The notes beneath the pieces were generated by a model. That model had not been told where the DNA came from, did not search any database, and saw only the letters and a list, made by a program, of their open reading frames with translations. Made by a program: the position numbers and the translations under genes. Positions 46,583 to 54,929 of a stretch of DNA of 64,000 nt are shown one piece after another. The stretch is from Enterobacter cloacae (GTDB taxonomy: Bacteria > Pseudomonadota > Gammaproteobacteria > Enterobacterales > Enterobacteriaceae), in contig NZ_CP056117.1 in the NCBI RefSeq assembly GCF_013375935.1, positions 3,720,001 to 3,784,000 on the forward strand. The letters run 5' to 3'. How positions within the stretch are numbered: position 1 is the stretch's first letter; each line of letters begins with the position of its first letter.

Positions 46583-46914
46583 TGAAAGCGGCCCCAGAAG
46601 AAGATCAGCACCCAGGCGCTGAGGCTCCAGCAGACCACCGCTCCGCCCAGCGCCAGGGGCAGACGCAGAAAGCCGGTGAAGTACCACAACGACAGTAGAT
46701 AGATAAAATACGGAATGATTGACCACATCCCGAAGACGATGGTGGCGCGCAGCGCCTCAATACCCCGCTCGGAGGCCACAATATAGTGGGCAATCAGCGC
46801 AAAGGTCGGGAAAAGCGGAATCAGCCCGGCAATGTAGTAGTTTTTGGTTTTAGCCAGCACACCAATCAGCAGCACCACCAGCGCGCCAAGCGCGGCTTTT
46901 ATCACCAGCCCCAT
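46579..46914 (-). CDS. ydgC: GlpM-family inner-membrane protein YdgC
   Basis: A 111-residue protein with four predicted membrane helices, matching E. coli YdgC in length and sequence (MGLVIKAALGALVVLLIGVLA). I chose ATG 46914 with AAAGGG upstream over ATG 46932. GlpM relatives are linked to alginate production in Pseudomonas; function in enterics is unknown. Confidence 0.9.
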   Translation of the reverse strand: MGLVIKAALGALVVLLIGVLAKTKNYYIAGLIPLFPTFALIAHYIVASERGIEALRATIVFGMWSIIPYFIYLLSLWYFTGFLRLPLALGGAVVCWSLSAWVLIFFWGRFH

Positions 46915-46980
46915 GCTTTTTCCCTTTAACAATCAAATAACAATGTTACCCAGAATAACGGAACTCTGGCTAATTGAGAA

Positions 46981-46997
46981 AGATTAATGGAAGGTTA
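46981..46997 (+). promoter_or_regulatory. Candidate PhoP box upstream of rstA
   Basis: AGATTA-N5-AGGTTA is a direct repeat with 4 of 6 matches per half to the PhoP half-site (T/G)GTTTA. It ends 13 bases before TATGTT at 47011-47016, a possible -10. rstA is a PhoP target in E. coli and Salmonella. Match is imperfect. Confidence 0.4.
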
Positions 46998-47043
46998 ATG
47001 TTGTGCGGTGTATGTTGGCATTTTTCGCGATAACAGACGCAGT

Positions 47044-47760
47044 ATGAATAAGATTGTTTATGTAGAAGATGAACCAGAAGTGGGGCAATTAATCGCCGCT
47101 TACCTGGGTAAACATAATATGGACGTGATTGTTGAGCCTCGCGGCGACCGCGCAGAGGACGTCGTCACCCGCGAAAACCCGGATCTGGTGCTGCTGGACA
47201 TCATGCTGCCCGGTAAAGATGGCATGACGCTCTGCCGCGATCTGCGGGCGAAATGGGACGGGCCAATCGTGCTGCTGACCTCACTCGACAGCGATATGAA
47301 CCATATTCTGTCGCTTGAGATGGGCGCCAATGACTACATACTCAAAACCACGCCTCCGGCGGTTCTGCTGGCCCGCCTGCGCCTTCACCTTCGCCAGCGT
47401 GCCGGCGCCGAGCGTGACGCGCCCGCTGGCTCGTTAACGCCGCATAAAGCGATGCAGTTCGGCACGCTGTCTATCGATCCCGTCAACCGTCAGGTTATGC
47501 TCGCCGGGGAGCAGATTTCGCTCTCGACGGCAGATTTTGACCTGCTGTGGGAACTGGCAACCCACGCCGGGCAAATCATGGATCGTGATGCGCTGCTGAA
47601 AAACCTGCGCGGCGTAAGCTACGACGGCATGGATCGCAGCGTGGACGTGGCGATTTCTCGCCTGCGAAAAAAGCTGCAGGACAGCGCCACCGAGCCCTAC
47701 CGCATTAAAACCGTGCGTAACAAGGGCTACCTGTTTGCTCCGCACGCGTGGGAAACCTGA
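47044..47760 (+). CDS. rstA: Response regulator RstA
   Basis: A 238-residue OmpR-family regulator. The receiver phospho-acceptor is Asp52 (VLLDIMLPGKDG), and a C-terminal winged helix carries DRSVDVAISRLRKKL. It closely matches E. coli RstA, which responds to PhoPQ and acid and controls asr, csgD and others. ATG 47044 gives the family length. Unlike in E. coli, rstB does not follow directly; a 1.47 kb cassette intervenes. Confidence 0.95.
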   Translation: MNKIVYVEDEPEVGQLIAAYLGKHNMDVIVEPRGDRAEDVVTRENPDLVLLDIMLPGKDGMTLCRDLRAKWDGPIVLLTSLDSDMNHILSLEMGANDYILKTTPPAVLLARLRLHLRQRAGAERDAPAGSLTPHKAMQFGTLSIDPVNRQVMLAGEQISLSTADFDLLWELATHAGQIMDRDALLKNLRGVSYDGMDRSVDVAISRLRKKLQDSATEPYRIKTVRNKGYLFAPHAWET

Positions 47761-47761
47761 T

Positions 47762-47938
47762 CTACATCCGCTGATGAAAAAGCACGTTGTGCTGCCCCGG
47801 CTTCCCGTTTCGTTCGAAAGCCGGGTATCGCTCGGCCTTATTCCCGACTAAGCGAATTTTATGTAAGAGTTTTCTTGCTATCGCGGCAAGAAGGCTCATA
47901 ATTGACCTACACGCCTCGCGCCATTCTTCACGGGTCAT
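47762..47938 (-). CDS. Short ORF at the left end of the rstA-rstB cassette, doubtful
   Basis: A 58-codon frame starting at ATG 47938 and ending at 47762, just past the rstA stop. The peptide has a plausible amphipathic stretch (IMSLLAAIARKLLHKIRL) after MTREEWREAC. No Shine-Dalgarno is evident, and the last codons cross the direct repeat. It could be a small gene, a truncated remnant or chance. Confidence 0.3.
   Translation of the reverse strand: MTREEWREACRSIMSLLAAIARKLLHKIRLVGNKAERYPAFERNGKPGQHNVLFHQRM
47774..47783 (+). repeat. Direct repeat, left copy (ATGAAAAAGC)
   Basis: Identical to the first ten bases of rstB at 49241-49250. It starts 13 bases after the rstA stop and may be the original rstB start. 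The frame from here gives only 25 residues (MKKHVVLPRL...). Confidence 0.65.
47796..47825. repeat. Inverted repeat near the left cassette end
   Basis: CCCGGCTT and AAGCCGGG flank a 14-base loop. A second hairpin, TTCTTGC-N7-GCAAGAA, follows at 47872-47892. Both are close to the left junction. Confidence 0.5.
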
Positions 47939-48005
47939 GCCAGCTGTAGCGTAATCGGCCAGGAGCCGCTACTGCAGATCGCCCTATCTCTACTCAATCA
48001 TCAGT

Positions 48006-48032
48006 GCTTCTAATGTAGTGCAACGCTTCTAA
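48006..48032 (+). repeat. Short direct repeat GCTTCTAA (two copies, 19 bp apart)
   Basis: Copies at 48006-48013 and 48025-48032 lie about two helical turns apart, upstream of the 86-codon ORF. This spacing suits an operator, but chance cannot be excluded. Confidence 0.35.
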
Positions 48033-48095
48033 CAGTGACGTTGAAAGCCATTCTTCTCAAAAAAATCTTGAAATGAGGATTTAAGCCCATGAAAT

Positions 48096-48356
48096 ATGTA
48101 TAGCTACGATGATGTAGATAGCATCAAAACCAATCTTGAATGGATTGCTCATCAGTCAGCGACTCACCATCCGCTACCCACCCCGCACGACCAAAAAGCC
48201 ATCTTTAATCTTCTGAAACTGATCCAGACCTACGAAGCGCTCCTTGAATTAATCAACGAATTTGGTATTTCTGTTATAGATGCGAATATCGCAGAAGGCC
48301 TGTCCGTTACGGAAAACCTGATAGCCAAACTGAAACGTCCCGGAGACGCAATTTAA
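48096..48356 (+). CDS. Uncharacterised 86-residue protein in the rstA-rstB cassette
   Basis: A small acidic protein I do not recognise (starts MYSYDDVDSIKTNLEWI). Its sequence looks helical, with no signal or membrane segment. The best Shine-Dalgarno (GAGGA, 48074-48078) is spaced for ATG 48089, which opens only MKYV-stop in another frame; ATG 48096 is 17 bases away. A one-base change near 48098 would join the two frames, so the true N-terminus or an N-terminal frameshift is open. A perfect 11-base inverted repeat follows the stop. Confidence 0.55.
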   Translation: MYSYDDVDSIKTNLEWIAHQSATHHPLPTPHDQKAIFNLLKLIQTYEALLELINEFGISVIDANIAEGLSVTENLIAKLKRPGDAI

Positions 48357-48368
48357 ATATTTTGAGCC

Positions 48369-48403
48369 TTGCCATTACGGTATGTTCTCCGGCGTAATGG
48401 CAA
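48369..48403. repeat. Perfect 11-bp inverted repeat after the 86-residue ORF
   Basis: TTGCCATTACG and CGTAATGGCAA flank a 13-base loop. No T-run follows, so it may stabilise or process the mRNA end rather than terminate. Confidence 0.6.
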
Positions 48404-48573
48404 TGATGCATACGGATAGTTCTTCAACATTCTTCACTATTGTTAAACCCCAATCCAGATCAAAATTTAACCGATAAATCATCGTTCATAAAAAAAACTC
48501 AAAAAAAACCCTTAGGCTGATAAGGATTACCTCCTTGAAATAAAAGGAATTATCCAAACATAATAAAAATAAC

Positions 48574-48603
48574 GATCAATATCAATAGGTTACAAGATTG
48601 ATC
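48574..48603. promoter_or_regulatory. Dyad upstream of the 122-residue ORF
   Basis: GATCAAT and ATTGATC form a 7-base inverted repeat separated by 16 bases, about 35-65 bases upstream of a consensus -10. It is a candidate operator. Confidence 0.35.
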
Positions 48604-48638
48604 AAATTGAAATCCCGTGCTAAACAAAATTACAGGCT

Positions 48639-48644
48639 TATAAT
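48639..48644 (+). promoter_or_regulatory. Consensus -10 (TATAAT) for the 122-residue ORF
   Basis: TATAAT lies 20 bases before the ATG. No -35 is visible at 17 bases, so an activator may be needed. The expected 5' leader would be only about 14 bases and still contain the Shine-Dalgarno. Confidence 0.45.
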
Positions 48645-48664
48645 CCTAATCTGAGGAACCCGTA

Positions 48665-49033
48665 ATGGCATGGCGAGTGTTAAGTTCTGTGATCTGCCCA
48701 AACACAGGCATTGTTTACTCATGCATAGTTGGTATGAAATTAATAAGGCTGATTATATGGTACGAAAGTGATATTTATTTAGTGCCGGGCGACAGAATTC
48801 ATCCAACAAAAAATGGCATTTTCATTAACGGGGAATTTAGTCCGATATCACTTTATAACGTTTCGCCGTACCGGGAGGCATTATGGAACGAGATAAAAAA
48901 TAAAATGTCCTGCCCTTTTAATAAAGATAATGAAAATGAAGACTGTGCATATTCAATACACTGTAACGCACGCAAATGCCCTCACGGTTTTACCACTAAT
49001 CCTCTAATAATAGGATTACGGCGTAATCATTAA
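48665..49033 (+). CDS. Uncharacterised 122-residue Cys-rich protein in the rstA-rstB cassette
   Basis: I do not recognise this protein. It has a hydrophobic N-terminal region (CIVGMKLIRLIIWY), a middle with VPGDRIHPTKNG, and a Cys-rich C-terminal part with spacing C-x10-C-x5-C-x4-C (about residues 82-105), which could bind zinc or form disulphides. The ATG has GAGGA at 7-base spacing, a consensus -10 lies upstream and a terminator downstream, so it looks like an independent gene. Its AT-rich codons differ from all flanking genes, which suggests recent transfer. Confidence 0.6.
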   Translation: MAWRVLSSVICPNTGIVYSCIVGMKLIRLIIWYESDIYLVPGDRIHPTKNGIFINGEFSPISLYNVSPYREALWNEIKNKMSCPFNKDNENEDCAYSIHCNARKCPHGFTTNPLIIGLRRNH

Positions 49034-49064
49034 ATCCGTAACTTCTCACTGCGATTACAACGCT

Positions 49065-49106
49065 CTGATTCAATGAGAAATTCTAATGAGTCAGGGCTTT
49101 TCCTTT
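49065..49106 (+). terminator. Terminator after the 122-residue ORF
   Basis: CTGATTCA pairs with TGAGTCAG (8 pairs, one G-U) and is followed by GGCTTTTCCTTT, 32 bases after the stop. It would limit read-through from the cassette into rstB. Confidence 0.5.
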
Positions 49107-49240
49107 ATGGCGTCATCCTGTAAATGAAGTCATCGATGAGCCGTTACGGTGTTGTCAGCACGGTTAAACCCTGCTTTCATAGCAATACTGTTGGGGTGTG
49201 AACGCTGAAATACTTTCCGCGTAGTGTGCTGGTGGTTTTA

Positions 49241-50539
49241 ATGAAAAAGCTGTTTGTACAGTTTTATCTTCTGCTGTTTGTCTGCTTCCTGGTGATGACC
49301 ATGCTGGTCGGGCTGGTTTATAAGTTCACTGCCGAGCGCGCGGGCAGGCAGTCCCTTGACGACCTGATGAAAAGCTCGCTCTACCTGATGCGCAGCGAGC
49401 TGCGTGAAATACCCCCGCACGACTGGGCGCGCACGATGAAAGAGCTGGACCTTAACCTGTCGTTTGATCTGCGCATTGAGCCCATCAAGGATTTTGATCT
49501 GGAGCCGCCAGCAATGCAGCGCCTGCGGGACGGAGACATCGTGGCGCTGGACGAGAAGTATACTTTTATACAGCGAATCCCGCGTAGCCATTACGTTCTG
49601 GCCGTCGGCCCCGTGCCCTATCTCTATTATCTGCACCAGATGCGCCTGCTGGATCTCGCCCTGCTCGCCTTTATTGCCATCTCGCTCGCGCTCCCGGTTT
49701 TCATCTGGATGCGGCCGCACTGGCAGGACATGCTGAAGCTGGAATCCGCCGCGCAGCGTTTCGGGGAGGGTCATCTTACCGAACGTATTCACTTTGACAG
49801 CGGATCCGGCTTTGAGCGTCTCGGCATCGCCTTTAACCAGATGGCCGATAATATCAACGCCCTGATAGCCAGCAAGAAGCAGCTGATCGACGGCATCGCT
49901 CACGAGCTACGTACGCCGCTGGTGCGTCTGCGCTATCGTCTGGAGATGAGCGAGAACTTGACCAGTGCTGAATCGCAGGCGCTCAACCGGGATATCGGCC
50001 AGCTTGAAGCGCTCATTGAAGAGCTGCTGACCTATGCCCGCCTCGACCGGCCGCAGAACGAGCTGCACCTCAGCACCCCGGATCTCCCTGCCTGGTTACA
50101 GGCTCATATCAACGATGTGCAGAACGTAAACCCACAGCGCAGGCTGCTGACGGTCATTAAACCCGGCGATTACGGCGCGCTGGACATGCGCCTGATGGAG
50201 CGCGTGCTGGATAATCTGATGAATAACGCTATGCGGTACAGCGAGACCACGCTGCGTATCCGCTTAGATTTACAGGGAAGCCAGGCGAACCTCTCCGTGG
50301 AAGACGACGGGCCCGGCATTGAGCCGTCAGAACGGGAAAAGGTTTTCGAGCCGTTTGTGCGCCTCGATCCCAGCCGCGACCGCGCCACCGGCGGCTGCGG
50401 TCTGGGGCTGGCCATTGTCCGTTCCATTGCCCAGGCGATGGGCGGCTCTGTCCGTTGTGAAGAGAGCGAACTGGGCGGCGCCCGCTTCGTCTTTAGCTGG
50501 CCGATCTACCACAACATTCCCCTTCCCGTTTCTGCCTGA
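49241..50539 (+). CDS. rstB: Sensor histidine kinase RstB
   Basis: A 432-residue inner-membrane kinase close to E. coli RstB. TM1 (about 4-27) and TM2 (about 134-155) flank a periplasmic domain; HAMP, a dimerisation helix with His221 (IAHELRTPLVRLR) and an ATPase with GCGLGLAIV follow. It phosphorylates RstA. The ATG has only GGTGG as a Shine-Dalgarno and now lies 1.48 kb from rstA, so its expression must come from read-through or a promoter in the cassette. Confidence 0.93.
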   Translation: MKKLFVQFYLLLFVCFLVMTMLVGLVYKFTAERAGRQSLDDLMKSSLYLMRSELREIPPHDWARTMKELDLNLSFDLRIEPIKDFDLEPPAMQRLRDGDIVALDEKYTFIQRIPRSHYVLAVGPVPYLYYLHQMRLLDLALLAFIAISLALPVFIWMRPHWQDMLKLESAAQRFGEGHLTERIHFDSGSGFERLGIAFNQMADNINALIASKKQLIDGIAHELRTPLVRLRYRLEMSENLTSAESQALNRDIGQLEALIEELLTYARLDRPQNELHLSTPDLPAWLQAHINDVQNVNPQRRLLTVIKPGDYGALDMRLMERVLDNLMNNAMRYSETTLRIRLDLQGSQANLSVEDDGPGIEPSEREKVFEPFVRLDPSRDRATGGCGLGLAIVRSIAQAMGGSVRCEESELGGARFVFSWPIYHNIPLPVSA

Positions 50540-50581
50540 CCTTCACCGCACGCTGGCCTGACCCGGCGTGCTGTGCTATAC

Positions 50582-50604
50582 CATCAGTATGTTGTAACTA
50601 ATTA
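50582..50604 (+). other. Replication terminus Ter site (TerB-like)
   Basis: The core AGTATGTTGTAACTA at 50586-50600 is identical to the core of E. coli TerB and sits just upstream of tus, as TerB does. Tus bound here blocks forks that arrive from the left (low coordinates), by the known polarity of the site, and also represses tus transcription. Confidence 0.93.
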
Positions 50605-50613
50605 GGGGCTGCT

Positions 50614-51543
50614 ATGGCAACTTACGACCTCATCGAAAGGCTGAACGCCACGTTTCGGGAAATAGAAGAGGAACTACTCACCCTGACGGCAGAATTACAG
50701 GGCTGTCGCCTGCTGGCCGCGCGCGTCTTCTCCCTGCCCGAGGTAGCGAAAGGGGCGGAACACGATCCTCTGGACACCATTGAGGTGACGCAGCATATCG
50801 GCAGCGCGGCGCTTGAGCTGACGTTGCAGCACTATCGCCGCCTGTTCATCCAGCAGCAGTCCGAAAACCGCAGCAGCAAGGCCGCCGTGCGCCTGCCCGG
50901 CGTTATCTGCCTGCAGACGGATACCGCGTCGCGTGAGGCGCTGGAGGCCAGAATTGCGCATATTAATGCGCTGAAGGCCGCCTTCGAGAAGATCGTGACC
51001 GTTGAATCCGGGCTGGCACCGGCTGCCCGTTTTGAGTGGGTGCATCGTCAGCTTCCCGGGCTGATAACCCTGAACGCCTACCGCACGCTGACGGTGCTGA
51101 ACCACCCCGCCACGCTGCGCTTCGGCTGGGCGAATAAGCACATCATTAAAAATTTCACGCACGATGAGATCCTGGCGCAGCTGGAGAAAAGCCTGAAGGC
51201 GCCGCGTACGGTCGCCCCGTGGTCGCGGGAACAGTGGATTGAGCGGCTGGAGCAGGAGTACCACAGCATTGCCTCCCTGCCGGCGGATGCTCGTCTGAAG
51301 ATAAAGCGTCCCGTAAAGGTACAGCCTATCGCCCGCGTCTGGTATGCGGGGCAGCAAAAGCAGGTGCAGTATGCCTGCCCGACGCCGCTGATAGCGCTTT
51401 ACGACGCCGATCGTGGTGCGGTGGTGCCGGACATCGGGGAGCTGCTAAACTACGATGCCGAAAACGTACAGCATCGCTATAAGCCCCAGGCGCAGCCGCT
51501 TAAGCTGATTATTCCGCGGCTGCACCTGTACGTGGCGGGATGA
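50614..51543 (+). CDS. tus: Terminus-binding replication arrest protein Tus
   Basis: A 309-residue protein matching E. coli Tus in length and sequence ([34 protein letters not shown]). It binds Ter as a monomer and stops DnaB in one direction. The Ter site overlaps its promoter, so it is autoregulated. Its stop abuts the stop of the convergent fumC. Confidence 0.96.
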   Translation: MATYDLIERLNATFREIEEELLTLTAELQGCRLLAARVFSLPEVAKGAEHDPLDTIEVTQHIGSAALELTLQHYRRLFIQQQSENRSSKAAVRLPGVICLQTDTASREALEARIAHINALKAAFEKIVTVESGLAPAARFEWVHRQLPGLITLNAYRTLTVLNHPATLRFGWANKHIIKNFTHDEILAQLEKSLKAPRTVAPWSREQWIERLEQEYHSIASLPADARLKIKRPVKVQPIARVWYAGQQKQVQYACPTPLIALYDADRGAVVPDIGELLNYDAENVQHRYKPQAQPLKLIIPRLHLYVAG

Positions 51544-52938
51544 TTACGTCTGGCTGCCGACCATCGCCTCCGGACGGACCCAGACGTCAAACTCGGCGTC
51601 CGTCAGGTAGCCCAGCGCCAGCGCCGAGGCTTTTAGCGTCAGCCCCTCCTTGTGCGCTTTTTTGGCAATTTCGGCCGCTTTGTCGTAGCCGATGTGGGTG
51701 TTCAGCGCCGTTACCAGCATCAGGGACTCATTCAGCAGCTGGCCGATCCGCTCGCGATTTGGCTCAATGCCCACCGCACAGTGCTCGTTAAAGCTTTCCA
51801 TGCCGTCTGCCAGCAGACGGATCGATTGCAGTACGTTGTGGATCACCATCGGACGATAGACGTTAAGCTCGAAGTTACCGGACGCGCCGCCCATGTTAAC
51901 CGCCACGTCGTTGCCCATCACCTGACAGCAGAGCATGGTCATGGCTTCACACTGGGTCGGGTTAACCTTCCCCGGCATGATGGAGCTGCCCGGCTCGTTT
52001 TCCGGGATGCTGATTTCGCCGATGCCGCAGCGCGGGCCGGAGGCCAGCCAGCGCACGTCGTTGGCAATTTTCATCAGCGAGGCGGCCAGCCCTTTCAGCG
52101 CGCCGTGCGCGTGGACCAGCGCGTCACAGGTTGCCAGCGCTTCAAACTTGTTAGGCGCGGTTACGAACGGCTGCCCGGCGATCTTCGCCAGCTCGTCCGC
52201 CACGCGCGCCGCGTATTCGGGATGGGTGTTTAACCCGGCACCGACCGCCGTCCCGCCGATCGCCAGCTCCGCCAGATGCGGCAGGCTACTATCGATATGC
52301 TTAAGATTATGCTCCAGCATCGCCACCCAGCCGGAAATCTCCTGGCCGAGCGTCAGGGGGGTGGCGTCCTGCAGGTGCGTACGGCCGATTTTAACGATAT
52401 CGCGGAAGGCCTGCGCTTTTTCATTAAGCGTGGATTTCAGGACGTTGAGCTGCGGGATGAGCTGTTCGCGGATGGCGATAACCGCCGCCACGTGCATCGC
52501 CGTCGGGAACACGTCGTTGGAGCTCTGACTTTTGTTGACGTCATCGTTCGGGTGTACCTTGCGCTCCATGCCGCGCACGCCGCCCAGCAGCTCGCTTGCC
52601 CGGTTCGCCAGCACCTCGTTCATGTTCATGTTGCTCTGGGTGCCGGAACCGGTCTGCCAGACGGCAAGCGGGAATTCGTCGGGGTGTTTACCCGCCAGCA
52701 CTTGGTCGGCGGCGCGGATGATGGCCGTGGCTTTTTCGGCGTCCAGCAGGCCCAGATCCTGGTTCACTTTGGCAGCGGCGCGTTTGGTCAGCGCCAGCGC
52801 CTGAATTAGCGAGACGGGCATCTTCTCGGTTGAAATGCGGAAATGCTCCAGCGAACGCTGGGTTTGCGCGCCCCATAGCCTGTCGGCCGGAACCTCGATT
52901 GCGCCCATGGAGTCTTTCTCATGGCGTACCGTTGTCAT
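51544..52938 (-). CDS. fumC: Class II fumarase FumC
   Basis: A 464-residue fumarase with the family signature [11 protein letters not shown] and the catalytic [13 protein letters not shown] motif. It is iron-free and oxygen-stable, hydrating fumarate to malate. I chose ATG 52938 ([14 protein letters not shown]) with AAGGAG upstream; the ATG at 52974 adds 12 unlikely residues. It follows fumA on the same strand. E. coli expresses it under SoxRS and low-iron conditions. Confidence 0.96.
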   Translation of the reverse strand: MTTVRHEKDSMGAIEVPADRLWGAQTQRSLEHFRISTEKMPVSLIQALALTKRAAAKVNQDLGLLDAEKATAIIRAADQVLAGKHPDEFPLAVWQTGSGTQSNMNMNEVLANRASELLGGVRGMERKVHPNDDVNKSQSSNDVFPTAMHVAAVIAIREQLIPQLNVLKSTLNEKAQAFRDIVKIGRTHLQDATPLTLGQEISGWVAMLEHNLKHIDSSLPHLAELAIGGTAVGAGLNTHPEYAARVADELAKIAGQPFVTAPNKFEALATCDALVHAHGALKGLAASLMKIANDVRWLASGPRCGIGEISIPENEPGSSIMPGKVNPTQCEAMTMLCCQVMGNDVAVNMGGASGNFELNVYRPMVIHNVLQSIRLLADGMESFNEHCAVGIEPNRERIGQLLNESLMLVTALNTHIGYDKAAEIAKKAHKEGLTLKASALALGYLTDAEFDVWVRPEAMVGSQT

Positions 52939-53040
52939 TACTTTCTCCTTGATAACGCTGTCGGGATTGCTCACATGCTTAAGGGATAAGTATTGATGAC
53001 TTCTGAGAAACGATATGGCGCTTTGTGCGCTCTTTAGTAT

Positions 53041-53074
53041 GTCGGGTGGCGCTGACGCTTAGCCGCCACCCGGC
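53041..53074. repeat. REP-like palindrome between fumA and fumC
   Basis: GTCGGGTGGCG and CGCCACCCGGC flank a short centre, close to enterobacterial REP elements (minus-strand GCCGGGTGGCGGCT...). It may stabilise fumA mRNA or separate fumA from fumC. Confidence 0.6.
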
Positions 53075-53083
53075 TTTTTCAGG

Positions 53084-54730
53084 TTACTTCACACACGCCG
53101 AACACTGGGAGGACTGGATCTGTTTGAAGAAGTCGTTTCCTTTGTCATCCACCAGGATAAACGCCGGGAAATCTTCCACTTCAATTTTCCAGATAGCCTC
53201 CATGCCCAGTTCCGGGTATTCCACGCATTCCAGGCTCTTGATGCTGCCCTGCGCCAGCACCGCTGCCGGGCCGCCGATGCTGCCGAGGTAGAAACCACCG
53301 TGCTTGTGGCACGCGTCCGTTACCTGCTGGCTGCGGTTGCCCTTCGCCAGCATGATCATGCTGCCGCCGTTGGCCTGCAGCTGGTCAACGTACGAGTCCA
53401 TACGGCCCGCCGTGGTTGGCCCCAACGAGCCGGAGGCATACCCTTCTGGCGTTTTCGCCGGGCCCGCGTAGTAGATTGGGTGATCTTTAATGTACTGCGG
53501 CAGCCCTTCACCGTTGTCCAGGCGCTCTTTCAGCTTCGCATGGGCGATGTCGCGGCCCACGATGATCGTCCCGTTCAGCGAAAGGCGCGTTGAAACAGGG
53601 TACTGCGACAGCTGCGCCAGGATCTCCTTCATCGGGCGGTTCAGGTCAACGCGTACCGCTTCACCCTCACCCGCTTTGCGCAGCGCTTCCGGAATATACT
53701 TGCCCGGGTTGTTTTCCAGCTTTTCGATCCAGATGCCGTCGCGGTTGATCTTGGCCTTGATGTTACGATCCGCAGAGCACGAGACGCCCATCCCGACCGG
53801 ACAGGACGCGCCGTGGCGCGGCAGGCGGATCACGCGAATGTCGTGCGCGAAGTATTTGCCGCCAAACTGCGCGCCAAGCCCCAGATTCTGCGCTTCGGTC
53901 AGCAGTTCCTGCTCAAGCTGCACGTCGCGGAACGCCTGGCCGTGTTCATTACCTTCGGTTGGCAGGCCGTCGTAGTATTTGGTTGAGGCCAGCTTGACGG
54001 TTTTCAGGGTGCTTTCCGCGGACGTGCCGCCAATCACAAACGCGATATGGTACGGCGGGCAGGCGGCCGTGCCGAGAGTGCGCATCTTCTCAACCAGATA
54101 GTTCTTCAGCTTGCCCGGGGTGAGCAGCGCTTTGGTTTCCTGGTAAAGATAGGTTTTGTTGGCCGAACCGCCGCCTTTGGCGATGCAGAGGAATTTATAC
54201 TCATCGCCGTCGACGCTGTAGAGGTCAATCTGCGCCGGCAGGTTGGTACCGGTGTTGACCTCTTTGTACATGTCCAGCGCCGCGTTTTGCGAATAGCGCA
54301 GGTTGTCCTCGGTGTAGGTGTTGTAGACGCCGTGCGCCAGCGCCGCTTCGTCACCGCCGCCGGTCCAGACGCGCTGGCCCTTCTTGCCGGTGATAATCGC
54401 CGTGCCGGTATCCTGGCAGGTTGGCAAAATGCCCTTCGCCGCGATATCCGAGTTACGCAGGAACTGCAGCGCGACGTATTTATCGTTCTCGCTGGCCTGC
54501 GGATCGCTCAGGATATCGGCAACCTGCTGCTGATGCGCCGGACGAAGCATAAAGGACGCATCGTGGAAGGCCTGCTGCGCCATCAGCGTCAGGGCCTGCG
54601 GGTCAACTTTGAGGATCTCCTGCCCTTCAAACTCAGAGACAGAAACGTAATCGCGGGTTAACAGATAATACTCGGTCCGATCCTCGCTGAGGGGGAAAGG
54701 ATCCTGATAATGGAAGGGTTTATTCGACAT
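53084..54730 (-). CDS. fumA: Class I [4Fe-4S] fumarase FumA
   Basis: A 548-residue aerobic fumarase nearly identical to E. coli FumA. The three cluster cysteines lie in [16 protein letters not shown] and GVSCSADRN. It is the main TCA-cycle fumarase and is inactivated by superoxide, which FumC compensates for. It lies upstream of fumC on the same strand. Confidence 0.96.
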   Translation of the reverse strand: MSNKPFHYQDPFPLSEDRTEYYLLTRDYVSVSEFEGQEILKVDPQALTLMAQQAFHDASFMLRPAHQQQVADILSDPQASENDKYVALQFLRNSDIAAKGILPTCQDTGTAIITGKKGQRVWTGGGDEAALAHGVYNTYTEDNLRYSQNAALDMYKEVNTGTNLPAQIDLYSVDGDEYKFLCIAKGGGSANKTYLYQETKALLTPGKLKNYLVEKMRTLGTAACPPYHIAFVIGGTSAESTLKTVKLASTKYYDGLPTEGNEHGQAFRDVQLEQELLTEAQNLGLGAQFGGKYFAHDIRVIRLPRHGASCPVGMGVSCSADRNIKAKINRDGIWIEKLENNPGKYIPEALRKAGEGEAVRVDLNRPMKEILAQLSQYPVSTRLSLNGTIIVGRDIAHAKLKERLDNGEGLPQYIKDHPIYYAGPAKTPEGYASGSLGPTTAGRMDSYVDQLQANGGSMIMLAKGNRSQQVTDACHKHGGFYLGSIGGPAAVLAQGSIKSLECVEYPELGMEAIWKIEVEDFPAFILVDDKGNDFFKQIQSSQCSACVK

Positions 54731-54929
54731 TGTTCTCTCACTTACTGCTTCGGTCTGTTTATTCAGGGCAGATGTTCCGCTGCCCGGCTTAAAAGCGAGT
54801 CAGCTTATCCTACACAATTTTTTAACAAAAACTGAGACTAGTACGACTTTTTACATCCGCAGGTTACTTCCATTCGGTTTATTGCTTTAATACGCGCAGT
54901 TAATTCCACATTTGAATCAGGGCTTGATA

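Larger units (their letters stand above)
47761..49240. mobile_element. AT-rich cassette splitting rstA from rstB, flanked by a 10-bp direct repeat
   Basis: ATGAAAAAGC occurs right after rstA (47774-47783) and again as the rstB start (49241-49250), 1467 bases apart. The first copy sits where rstB would normally begin, and codons after it no longer encode RstB. Much of 48360-49060 is clearly poorer in GC than the flanks. Inside are two plus-strand ORFs, one short minus-strand ORF, several hairpins, a consensus -10 and a terminator. No transposase or integrase and no terminal inverted repeats were found, so the mechanism is unknown; an insertion with target duplication is the simplest reading. 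Confidence 0.6.
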
